Source of the DNA: Clostridia bacterium
GTDB taxonomy: Bacteria; Bacillota; Clostridia; Oscillospirales; Acutalibacteraceae
Reading direction: 5' to 3'
Assembly (NCBI GenBank): GCA_017465825.1
Contig: JAFTVI010000029.1
Coordinates: 62,001-126,000, forward strand
DNA: 64,000 bases
The position numbers and the translations under genes were made by a program. The stretch's first letter is position 1. Each line of letters begins with the position of its first letter. Shown in pieces: positions 42,419 through 50,422 of this stretch. A model generated the notes under the pieces. It saw nothing but the letters and a program-made list of their open reading frames with translations. It did not search any database and was not told where the DNA came from.

Positions 42419-43359
42419 TATGCTTCCCACCCTAAGCTTCTGATTTTTTCCTCACATCTGTCAAGATGTTCTTTATACCACTCCTGAACCCAATCTTTAA
42501 TATCTGCATCAGCCATAGGCACGATATTTTTTGTTGTGTTCATAAGTCTGTTTATTAAAACTCTGCATTCGACTGCAGATACGATTTTTTCCTGCTGTTT
42601 TTTGGAAAGATACTCACAGAAAATATCAAATATCTGATCACGGTCAACATATTTTTTCTTTCCGTAAGACTGCGTAGTTGAAGGATTGGATTCGTCGTCG
42701 CGCTCTGTTCTGAAATAAACGTAAGCGTCAAGTACAGAAATGTTTTCCGCCTCAATCCATGATTTAAGCGTGAATACCATATCCTCCCAGAAACATCCTT
42801 CCGCAAAATCAATATCACAGTTCAGCATCCATTTTGCATCATAAATTTTTGCACAGGGTCCGCCAAGCATATACTTATGAGGCTCGATATATCTTAATTT
42901 GCCCGTTTCTGTAAGATAACCGTTCACCAAGGCATCAATATATTCAACGGCAAAACACTTGTGCTCCTTATTCCAGAGCATTCTGCCTATTGATATTTCT
43001 GACTTTGTTTCTAAGATTCTGCCCAACAGCAATTCTACTGCATCAAGAGGCAGTGTGTCATCTGCGTCAAGAAATACGATGTAGTCACCGGTTGTAATCT
43101 CCAGCGCTCTGTTGCGTCCTGCACCCTGTCCCATATTCTGAGGCTGATAAATAATTTTTATTCTGCTGTCTTTTTCTGCATGCTCCTCAACAATTTTTAT
43201 TGAATTATCTTTACCGCAGTCATCAATAACAATTATTTCAAGATTCTTATGAGTCTGATTTTCTGCAGATGAAAGACAGGCATCAATATACTTTTCAACA
43301 TTGTAAACAGGAATAATAATTGTTACAAGATAGTCTTTTTGCATTTTATTCACTCTCAT
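42418..43359 (-). CDS. Family 2 glycosyltransferase
   Basis: 313 residues from ATG 43359 (MRVNKMQKDYL, with GAGG upstream; alternatives are 43368 and 43344). GT-A fold: VTIIIPVYNVEKYIDACLSSAENQTHKNLEIIVIDDCGKDNSIKI, then IVFLDADDTLP carrying the DxD metal motif and FWEDMVFTLKSW for the acceptor-side acid. No membrane helix. It transfers an unknown sugar. Its stop overlaps the heparinase-like start, and its start lies in the end of the CgeB-like gene, so the four-gene operon is fully coupled. Confidence 0.88.
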   Translation of the reverse strand: MRVNKMQKDYLVTIIIPVYNVEKYIDACLSSAENQTHKNLEIIVIDDCGKDNSIKIVEEHAEKDSRIKIIYQPQNMGQGAGRNRALEITTGDYIVFLDADDTLPLDAVELLLGRILETKSEISIGRMLWNKEHKCFAVEYIDALVNGYLTETGKLRYIEPHKYMLGGPCAKIYDAKWMLNCDIDFAEGCFWEDMVFTLKSWIEAENISVLDAYVYFRTERDDESNPSTTQSYGKKKYVDRDQIFDIFCEYLSKKQQEKIVSAVECRVLINRLMNTTKNIVPMADADIKDWVQEWYKEHLDRCEEKIRSLGWEA

Positions 43360-43360
43360 T

Positions 43361-45394
43361 TTATTCATCCTCACTGTTGTTATCGGGAATTTGTATGAGC
43401 TCATCGGGAAATGCATTAAGTATAAGCTCCTTGATTACAAAAGCAGAACGGTTTGTTATAACTGCAAACAATGAGAACTTCTTTATGTTGTCCGCCATTG
43501 GGCAGCGAAGATACTGACCGGGAAGAATAACCGTTGAACGGACAACTTTATTATCATCATCTTTGAACTGGATTATAAATTTTGTGTTATAGCTGTAGCC
43601 GCCCAGATGAATTCGTATCCAACCGTCTATATTGTAATCCTCAACAGCGTAATCGTCTGTTAATTTAACATATATATTTTTGTATTCGGTAAGCAGAGAG
43701 TATAAACCTACGGCACCGTTATTGAGCTCCATCGTGTTGTAAACTGCAGGATTTTTGGAAAATTCAGCTGAAAGCTCAACACCTGACTTTCTGTGGGGCA
43801 TTTTATAATTAATATCAGCAGGCAGATTGAGCGCGTAATCCCACAAATAATCCATATCTACACCGCAGTCAATGTCAATATCCTCAACATCTTCGCAGAA
43901 ATCACCCTTGAAGCCTTCACAGAAATGGAACATATCCGTAGACATTGTTACAAAGCCTTCAATCAGCTTGTTCTCCGTAAACGTATTCATTGGCAGAACA
44001 GTAGCCGCACTGCGGGTAAAAATACATCTGTCAGCAAGCACACGGTCTGTAACAATATATGCTTTTGATTTATCAACAGCCGTGAAATTACCGTCTGTCC
44101 ATTTGTAATATGCACCCTTGCCGAAAACGGCGGCGGAGGAATATCTGCGTGTGAGAAGGAAGTCGGAAATATACTGCGTGCCGTAATAGTTTTCAGGACT
44201 TAAATAGCAATAATAGTCTGCATCAGCAAGCTCGCTGACGCTGTTTACCTTTATATTTCTTACAAATGTGATGTTGTCATCACTTGCACATATATGAGGT
44301 GAATCAATAACGAGAGTCTTGTTTTTATATGCGAATCTTCTGAATGATGCAATTACTCGCTCTGTATCCTCCAACGTTTTCGCTGTTGAGAAACAGCACA
44401 CTCTCATTTCGGGCTCAGAATAATCTTTGCCCATAGCATCTCTGCAGATTGATACCATTCTGTGATAATAAGTATGCTGACTGAGCACCTTTCTCAGGCC
44501 GAGAAGGCGGACTCTGTCGCTGTACATAACGTCTGTTGCGCGACGGTTGAACTCCTCAACATCATCAAGGTCCTGAAGAACGATATCGCCAAGAAGTGTT
44601 TTTATGCCCGAACAGGGGTTTGAAACGGAAAGAGTGTTACAGGCAAGCAATTCAAAAATTCGTCTTGCTTCCATTGTTGATGAACGCTTTACAATGTTCA
44701 TTGTAAGGCTCCAATCGTAGCCCTTATATGCAACATCAATCTTATTCATAGGAAGAGATCCGACGATCATATGCTGATACTGTTCGGGGAAAGTATAGTC
44801 GGGGTTGCCCGGATATACGTTTCTGTCGTAGATAGCAAAGGGCATTTTGCTCTTGAACAAATCTACAATCTGAATAAAGTCCTGACAGCGTTCAGCCTGC
44901 TTTGCATAGTAGCTTCCTGCAAAACAGCAACCGGGCTTACGCTCATATTTTTCAATGGGCGTAAACATTTTTGTTTCAACAGCAAAAGGAAGAACACCTA
45001 CGTTGTTGTGATGAAGCATTCTTTTGTAAAGAGGGACACAGTCCATATCGGTGGTATATACCCAGTCAAAGTATGCCGCCGCACCTAAAAACGTGTCAAA
45101 GTGAACAGGGTCTTCCTTGTTCCAGAAAACGGTGGGAATACCGTTTGCTCTGCACCAGTTCATCATACCTATAAATGCGGGATCAAGGTTATAAACACGC
45201 CTGTACCATTTGTTGTTTACACCGTGCCAGGCAGATTCGACAAAAAGCAATTGCGGACGGAAATCTTCAAGTTCCTTTTCCCAATTTTCATAAGTGAGAT
45301 TTAAGTATTTACAGTCAAAAGGAAAACAAAAACAGCTGAGCTCATCAAGTATTCCCGCAACCCGTAATTCTTGTAAGGAATTTTTTTCGCTCAT
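43361..45394 (-). CDS. CgeB-like glycosyltransferase
   Basis: 677 residues. The first about 330 resemble the CgeB/glycosyltransferase family 1 pair: SAWHGVNNKWYRRV, PTVFWNKEDPVHFDTFL, then the C-terminal Rossmann part with FAGSYYAKQAERCQD and ARRIFELLACNTLSVSNPC, the donor-site signature of Glyco_trans_1_2. The second half (350-560) looks like a short GT2-type or hydrolase-like domain (LVIDSPHICASDDNITFVRNI, DADYYCYLSPENYYGTQYISD), and the last about 120 residues are beta-rich, perhaps carbohydrate-binding. No membrane segment. In B. subtilis CgeB works on spore-surface glycans. The first four bases overlap the coiled-coil gene. Confidence 0.75.
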   Translation of the reverse strand: MSEKNSLQELRVAGILDELSCFCFPFDCKYLNLTYENWEKELEDFRPQLLFVESAWHGVNNKWYRRVYNLDPAFIGMMNWCRANGIPTVFWNKEDPVHFDTFLGAAAYFDWVYTTDMDCVPLYKRMLHHNNVGVLPFAVETKMFTPIEKYERKPGCCFAGSYYAKQAERCQDFIQIVDLFKSKMPFAIYDRNVYPGNPDYTFPEQYQHMIVGSLPMNKIDVAYKGYDWSLTMNIVKRSSTMEARRIFELLACNTLSVSNPCSGIKTLLGDIVLQDLDDVEEFNRRATDVMYSDRVRLLGLRKVLSQHTYYHRMVSICRDAMGKDYSEPEMRVCCFSTAKTLEDTERVIASFRRFAYKNKTLVIDSPHICASDDNITFVRNIKVNSVSELADADYYCYLSPENYYGTQYISDFLLTRRYSSAAVFGKGAYYKWTDGNFTAVDKSKAYIVTDRVLADRCIFTRSAATVLPMNTFTENKLIEGFVTMSTDMFHFCEGFKGDFCEDVEDIDIDCGVDMDYLWDYALNLPADINYKMPHRKSGVELSAEFSKNPAVYNTMELNNGAVGLYSLLTEYKNIYVKLTDDYAVEDYNIDGWIRIHLGGYSYNTKFIIQFKDDDNKVVRSTVILPGQYLRCPMADNIKKFSLFAVITNRSAFVIKELILNAFPDELIQIPDNNSEDE

Positions 45395-45948
45395 TTGCTT
45401 TCACCAGCTTTTTTTCTGTTTTTTATTTTTGCAATAATACCCTTGTTAAGTTCATTCTCAAGCGTTGCAACCTTTACTTTGTAAGTGTCAATATGAGATG
45501 TTGCCATACGGTATTTTGCGTTTGCAGCTGTAAGATTTTGTTTTATATTATCACATTCAGCAACCTTGTTCTCATATTCTTTTTCAAGAGCATCGTATTC
45601 TTTCTGTAAGGCAACAAATTCTTCATTTAATTCAGCAAGCTTTGCTCTGTCTGCATTCAGAGATTGTGTTACATTACGGTATTTCAGCTGTGCTTCTTTA
45701 AATCGGGGCTGCATATCCTGATACTGAGCTTGTACATTCTCATATTTTGTTTTCAATTCCTGATACTGTGTCTGTATATTCTGATATTTTGTCTGAACAT
45801 CACGGTATTTCAACTGTGCATCCTGAAGTTGATTTTTAATATTTGCATTATCTGCTGCTTCCTTTAAAAGAATTTCATTCTCAGCTGTAAGTGCAAGCAA
45901 TCTTAATGTCAATAATTCGATTTCTCTTTTCTGTTCAATGTTCGACAT
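45391..45948 (-). CDS. Coiled-coil protein with Tyr heptads
   Basis: 185 residues from ATG 45948 (GAGGTGG upstream). Nearly all is coiled coil. Residues 47-95 are seven near-identical heptads of the form KYQxxQT, with Tyr or Phe at 48, 55, 62, 69, 76, 83 and 90, encoded by roughly 21-bp DNA repeats (45664-45810). The C-terminus is basic (IAKIKNRKKAGESK), so it could bind membrane phospholipids or partner proteins. No enzyme motif. As first gene of the operon it could scaffold the glycosyltransferases, but this is inference. Promoter is a perfect consensus. Confidence 0.78.
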   Translation of the reverse strand: MSNIEQKREIELLTLRLLALTAENEILLKEAADNANIKNQLQDAQLKYRDVQTKYQNIQTQYQELKTKYENVQAQYQDMQPRFKEAQLKYRNVTQSLNADRAKLAELNEEFVALQKEYDALEKEYENKVAECDNIKQNLTAANAKYRMATSHIDTYKVKVATLENELNKGIIAKIKNRKKAGESK

Positions 45949-46008
45949 AATGTCCACCTCAAAAAGATTTGATTTTCTTGAGAATAAATTACATATACTC
46001 ATTTTGTA

Positions 46009-46037
46009 ATTATATCATTGTATATAATTTTTGTCAA
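46009..46037 (-). promoter_or_regulatory. Perfect consensus promoter of the coiled-coil/GT/heparinase operon
   Basis: On the minus strand TTGACA (46032-46037), 17-base spacer, TATAAT (46009-46014). Confidence 0.8.
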
Positions 46038-46066
46038 TAATCGAGATATGTATATAAATTATTTAA

Positions 46067-46095
46067 TTGCAAAAAAGCAAAATATATGTTAGAAT
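46067..46095 (+). promoter_or_regulatory. Promoter of the glycosidase-like gene
   Basis: TTGCAA (46067-46072), 17-base spacer, TAGAAT (46090-46095). Confidence 0.5.
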
Positions 46096-46126
46096 TTCAT
46101 TACAAACCGATTACGGAGTGATAATA

Positions 46127-48313
46127 ATGTTTGACTTTACACGATTTTACATAGTTTCAGATAACGCAAAAGCGGAAGAGATACTTGCTGACGAGCTTAA
46201 AAAAAGAGGATTTTCTGCCTGTGCCGATGGCAAAAAGCTTGAATTAATAACCGATAGCGGTATTGACAGAGATTCATACAAAATTGAGCTTAATGCTGAC
46301 GGCTTATGCTTTTTTGCAAGCGGAATAAGAGGTTTCGTTTACGCAATAGGCAGATTTTTAAGAAAAACCGAGTACAGAAACGGCAGTATTACACTTACTG
46401 ATGATATCAGCGGTGAATATTCCCCCTATATGCAGATAAGAGGTCATCAGCTCGGTTACCGTGACAACGCAAACACTTACGAAGCCTGGGATATTGTTAA
46501 GTATTACGATTACATAAAAGAGCTTATGTACTTCGGATGCAATGTTTTTGAGCACACGGTTTTTCACGAAAAAGACCTTAAAAAGCCGCATATGAAATAC
46601 TCACAGCTTGATTTTGTTACACTTTGCAACGAAAAGGCAAAGACCCTTGATATTGATATCTCCTATTGGTGTCCGAACGATAAGGAAAAATCCTATGACA
46701 GTCTGCGCGAAAGAGCTGATTTCTTTGCAAATCAGAAATATGCGGATATATATTTTCCGCCCAGCAGTGACCCCGGAGATTTTACGGTAGACGAAGCATT
46801 TGATATGATAATTCCGATGGCGAGAGAGCTCAAAAAGAGCCATCCGGAAATTAAGATTTACCCCTCAGCTCAGTCCCCCGACGGTTTCGGCAAATGGGGT
46901 GATGATTTCATTGAAAAAATGAGCGATTTGCCCGAAGAAATCGACGGTATAATCACAGGTCCGAACTGCGCTATGCCCTTGCACGAGCTGAGAAAACGCC
47001 TGCCGAAAAAATATCCGATCCGCCTTTATCCCGATATCACTCATAACGTGCGGTGTGAATATCCCGTGCATTTTGACAGGGATGATTGGCATTATGCGTT
47101 GGCGTCAACATTAAGCCGTGAAGCAATCAATCCCAGACCCTGCGAATACAGAACGATTCACCGCCTTACAAGGCAGTATATCATCGGCAGTGTTTCATAC
47201 TCCGAAGGCATCAACGACGATATCAACAAATTTGTATGGAGCGATATGGATTTCGACCCGAATGTTTCCCTCGAGGAATCTCTTGCCGACTACGCAAGAC
47301 TGTTCTTCTTCGGCGCAGATACGCAGAAGCTCGTAAACGGTATTTTCGGTCTTGAAAAGAATTGGGAGGGTGACCCTGCGGAAAATCCTCATATTGAAAC
47401 AACGTTGAAATTTTTTGAGGATGCACTTACAGAGAATCCCGGGCTGTACGGCAACGTGCGTTTTCTTATGTGCCTTTTCAGAGCGAAATGCGATATGCTT
47501 GTAAAGATGCGCAGATGCACGGAGCTTGAGCTTATAAAAAAGGCAAAATATCATCTTGCAAAAAATGAAATTGATATTGCCGAAAAAATACTCAACACGC
47601 CCTTTACCGACGAGTATAATTCCCTGCGTGACGGCATTTCTGAAATCGGTAAGCTCCTGTTTGAAAAGGCGGGAATGCAGCTTGATGTGGAGCATTATTT
47701 TGCATCGGGCGTGGAGAGAGGTGCAACCCTGGACACCATTGATATGCCCGTAACGGACAGAAAATGGCTTCTTGACAGAATTGAATATTCCAAAACTCTC
47801 GTCGGAAATGAGAAAGCGGAGTTTATAAATGCCGTACTTGACAGAAACAAAATCCGCAAGGGTGAATATTATTTTTCATTTGCGGAAAACAGCTTTACAG
47901 AGCTGGGAATACCTCAGGAGCCTTATTTCTATATGAATTTTCAGGGCGACAGAGTTGAAGTCAACAATGGCACAATACCTATGTCAATGCTCAAGGTGTT
48001 TGACCATTATTCATTCCGTATGAAAACAGGCGGTCTTGATGAGGGCGATTACAACCTCATTCTCAATATCAAGCCACGGTACGACGATTCCGTTAACGAA
48101 TTTACAATAAAAATCAACGGCAAGGTGCTTTATTCAGGTGCACAGTACGGCGGTGAAAGAGATGAAAAGGCTGAAAAGTGGCTCTCTGCACCGGGATTTG
48201 AAGTGAGAAAATATAAGATTCCTGCTTCATACATCGAAAACGGCTGTATCGAGCTTGAAATCACCGAGCCGAAAATCGGTATAATGCTCAGTGAAATTTT
48301 TATCAGAAAATAA
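46127..48313 (+). CDS. Glycoside-hydrolase-like protein (GH20b-type N-terminal domain)
   Basis: 728 residues from ATG 46127 (CGGAG upstream, just past the promoter). Residues 1-100 show the small alpha/beta domain that precedes GH20/GH67 barrels (DSYKIELNADGLCFFASGIRGFVYAIGRFLR). The middle 110-420 looks like a TIM barrel (YMQIRGHQLGYRDNANTYEAWDIVKYYDYIKELMYFGCN; YFPPSSDPGDFTVDEAF; ITGPNCAMPLHELRKRLPKKYPIRLYPDITHN). The C-terminal about 120 residues are a beta domain, probably sugar-binding. It is likely an intracellular exo-glycosidase acting on hexosamine or uronate ends; no signal peptide. The exact family is uncertain. Confidence 0.6.
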   Translation: MFDFTRFYIVSDNAKAEEILADELKKRGFSACADGKKLELITDSGIDRDSYKIELNADGLCFFASGIRGFVYAIGRFLRKTEYRNGSITLTDDISGEYSPYMQIRGHQLGYRDNANTYEAWDIVKYYDYIKELMYFGCNVFEHTVFHEKDLKKPHMKYSQLDFVTLCNEKAKTLDIDISYWCPNDKEKSYDSLRERADFFANQKYADIYFPPSSDPGDFTVDEAFDMIIPMARELKKSHPEIKIYPSAQSPDGFGKWGDDFIEKMSDLPEEIDGIITGPNCAMPLHELRKRLPKKYPIRLYPDITHNVRCEYPVHFDRDDWHYALASTLSREAINPRPCEYRTIHRLTRQYIIGSVSYSEGINDDINKFVWSDMDFDPNVSLEESLADYARLFFFGADTQKLVNGIFGLEKNWEGDPAENPHIETTLKFFEDALTENPGLYGNVRFLMCLFRAKCDMLVKMRRCTELELIKKAKYHLAKNEIDIAEKILNTPFTDEYNSLRDGISEIGKLLFEKAGMQLDVEHYFASGVERGATLDTIDMPVTDRKWLLDRIEYSKTLVGNEKAEFINAVLDRNKIRKGEYYFSFAENSFTELGIPQEPYFYMNFQGDRVEVNNGTIPMSMLKVFDHYSFRMKTGGLDEGDYNLILNIKPRYDDSVNEFTIKINGKVLYSGAQYGGERDEKAEKWLSAPGFEVRKYKIPASYIENGCIELEITEPKIGIMLSEIFIRK

Positions 48314-48318
48314 ATCAG

Positions 48319-48359
48319 AGGGGCTGTCTCACCAAAGTGAGGCAACCCCTGAATTTTTT
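48319..48359 (+). terminator. Terminator after the glycosidase-like gene
   Basis: Stem AGGGG-c-TGtCTCAC/GTGAGgCA-a-CCCCT, 4-base loop, then six T. Confidence 0.82.
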
Positions 48360-48367
48360 AATTATTT

Positions 48368-49012
48368 TTACAGTTTTGAATAACCGTAGCTGTTGATAAG
48401 CGCATCCAGCTTCTGTTTCTGCTTACACAGAGGACACTCGTGTGCAGGTACGGAGAAATAGTCGGACAGGTCGTTGGGATTGAAAACCGAATCAATGGAA
48501 TAACCGCCGATCTCCTCCTGAGTTGCGAAGATTGATGCAATACCTACGACCTCGCCGCCGTAATACTTGACAGCCTCAATAGCCGCATTTGCGGTATTGC
48601 CCGATGCTACGGATACAGCAAGAACAAGCACGTGCTTGCCGTGAATCATAGGCACAATATTATCCCTGAACAACAGCTGTGAGCTGCCTGTAACCTCAGG
48701 AGTTACGACATAGATCGTCTGATGAGCGTTTATATTCATAAAATTGTTTTTTGTAAGCTCATCTGCAAGGCAAGTGCCCAGCACCTCTGTACCGTCAAGG
48801 CAAAGAATGGTATCAACAATTCGTGTATTATAATTATAATTGCTGCAAAGCTCCTGTGCTACTGCCTTAGCCTCTGAAAGACGGGACTTCTGCGCCGCAA
48901 CGTCAATATAATAGTTGCTGTGTGAATGGCTTGATGCAAAATGACCCTTTTCGGCTCTGAGGAACAAATCCCTGCGCTTTGTTGCAATTTTAATAACATT
49001 GTTTAACGGCAT
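48368..49012 (-). CDS. Phosphoribosyltransferase-like protein (PyrE-related)
   Basis: 214 residues from ATG 49012 with GGGAGG 8 bases upstream. The core matches the type I phosphoribosyltransferase fold: ELCSNYNYNTRIVDTILCLDGTEVLG, then HVLVLAVSVASGNTANAAIEAVKYYGG, where a PRPP loop should read V(D/E)(D/E)xxxTGxT. Here the two acids are Ala-Val, although the SGNT end is kept. It ends with a CPLCKQK Cys pair. It could be a regulatory or altered PRT rather than a working orotate enzyme. Monocistronic. Confidence 0.78.
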   Translation of the reverse strand: MPLNNVIKIATKRRDLFLRAEKGHFASSHSHSNYYIDVAAQKSRLSEAKAVAQELCSNYNYNTRIVDTILCLDGTEVLGTCLADELTKNNFMNINAHQTIYVVTPEVTGSSQLLFRDNIVPMIHGKHVLVLAVSVASGNTANAAIEAVKYYGGEVVGIASIFATQEEIGGYSIDSVFNPNDLSDYFSVPAHECPLCKQKQKLDALINSYGYSKL

Positions 49013-49045
49013 ATAAAATACCTCCCTGATATATTGTGTGTACTT

Positions 49046-49074
49046 ATTGTACAATAAACCATTAAAAATTGCAA
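49046..49074 (-). promoter_or_regulatory. Promoter of the PRT-like gene
   Basis: On the minus strand TTGCAA (49069-49074), 17-base spacer, TACAAT (49046-49051). Confidence 0.6.
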
Positions 49075-49153
49075 GCGTTTTTGAGCAATTTTATTATTTT
49101 TATTAAAAATTACAATATTCTGCACAATGTTTCAAATATTGCACACGAAACGA

Positions 49154-49176
49154 AGCCACCGGTCAGACCGATGGCT
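49154..49176 (-). terminator. Possible terminator of the LRR/transporter operon
   Basis: Stem AGCCA-CGG/CCG-TGGCT (with bulges) just after the stop codon at 49183; the T-run on the minus side is weak (TTCGTTTCG). Confidence 0.4.
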
Positions 49177-49182
49177 TGTTTA

Positions 49183-50412
49183 TTATGCGATTGACTGTCT
49201 TTCAGCAGAGTAAACTATATCAACACTCTTTTTAAACAGCAGATAGTCATACTTGGGGCGCCAGTCATCACCTGTTTCAACATCGCTGAAAGCATCCTCG
49301 CTTGCGGCAACATTTATCTGAGTTACGCCGCAGAGATTGCCGTCGCTTTTGTAAACGGTATCCCAGAATGCGTGATGCCCGATATGTGTTACGCTCTCGG
49401 GGATGTAAACATAAGTCATTGCCTGATTATAGCTGAATGCGTCCGAGCCGATATATTCAAGACCTTCGGGAAGTGAAAGATATACTTCGCCGAGAGCTTC
49501 GGCAGACGTAAAATGCGTGTCCGTCACGTTATCTGCTTTGTACGAATAGATTTCTGCAAGCTTGGGAATTTCAAAGAATCCCAGTGTTTCAATTGATTTA
49601 AGACCTTCGGGAAGATAAACTGTGGTCATATTTGCATAATTGAAGCACAGCTCGCCTACCGTTTCAACAGTAGAGGGGATAACATATGTAAGAACATCAT
49701 TTTTGTACTGCTCGTAGTTCTCACTTGACGCATCGGGCTCAATTCTGTTGCCGCTTTCATCGTACTCTGCCCAGCCGTATTTCTCAGCCAGATATGTATC
49801 GTGATCGCAGGGATAGCAGATAACCTCTGTTTTATCCTTGTTATAAAGAACACCGTCAACATCGCAATAGTTGGGATTGTTTTCGTCAACCTCTATGCGC
49901 TGTAACGCCCAACAGGAGTAAAATGCCTTGGAATCAACGTATATAACATCCGCACCGATATAGACAACCTGCAGTTTTTCATCACAGTTGAATGCATATT
50001 CACGGATTTCTTTTACTGTTTTTGTTTTATCCTTTACAATAGTGAAATTGGATGTAACATCGGGATTTTCGCTGTCGTACTCAACGGATGAAACGAAATC
50101 AATTTCAAGCTCTTTTATATAACCCGTGTTGCTGAATTTTGAAAGCTGATAGGTTTCACTGCCTGTATTTTCATATTCAAAGGTATCCTTCTGAACCGTA
50201 CGAACACTGAAATAACAGGAAAGAGAAACGGCAATAATTATAACAACGGCAAAGATAAACTTTTTAAGGTTGTAATGCTTATAAGGCTTATTGATATGGG
50301 GTGCGGCAAGACCTTCAATCTGATACGTCCATATTTCATCCTCGGGGATGTCAAGCTTTATCTCTTCTTGAAGTGCAACATTATCAATTTTCTTTTTTTC
50401 TTTTTTACTCAT
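49183..50412 (-). CDS. Single-pass membrane protein with BspA-type LRR repeats
   Basis: 409 residues. Charged cytosolic start (SKKEKKKIDNVALQEEIKLDIPEDE), one membrane helix at about 49-68 (KFIFAVVIIIAVSLSCYFSV), then an outer region with LRR_5/BspA repeats: VKEIREYAFNCDEKLQVVYIGADVIYVDSKAFYSCWALQRIEV, VPSTVETVGELCFNYANMTTVYLPEGLKSIETLGFF, LPEGLEYIGSDAFSYNQAMTYVYIPESVTHIGHHAF. Such repeats often mediate protein or glycan contacts at the surface. It follows the MFS gene by 10 bases (GAGGTG upstream of its ATG), so the two are an operon. Confidence 0.83.
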   Translation of the reverse strand: MSKKEKKKIDNVALQEEIKLDIPEDEIWTYQIEGLAAPHINKPYKHYNLKKFIFAVVIIIAVSLSCYFSVRTVQKDTFEYENTGSETYQLSKFSNTGYIKELEIDFVSSVEYDSENPDVTSNFTIVKDKTKTVKEIREYAFNCDEKLQVVYIGADVIYVDSKAFYSCWALQRIEVDENNPNYCDVDGVLYNKDKTEVICYPCDHDTYLAEKYGWAEYDESGNRIEPDASSENYEQYKNDVLTYVIPSTVETVGELCFNYANMTTVYLPEGLKSIETLGFFEIPKLAEIYSYKADNVTDTHFTSAEALGEVYLSLPEGLEYIGSDAFSYNQAMTYVYIPESVTHIGHHAFWDTVYKSDGNLCGVTQINVAASEDAFSDVETGDDWRPKYDYLLFKKSVDIVYSAERQSIA

Positions 50413-50422
50413 AATTCACACC

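Noticed and set aside
48368-49012. Plain orotate phosphoribosyltransferase pyrE
   Set aside because: The PRPP loop lacks both acidic residues and no pyrimidine gene is near, so the gene symbol was not assigned.
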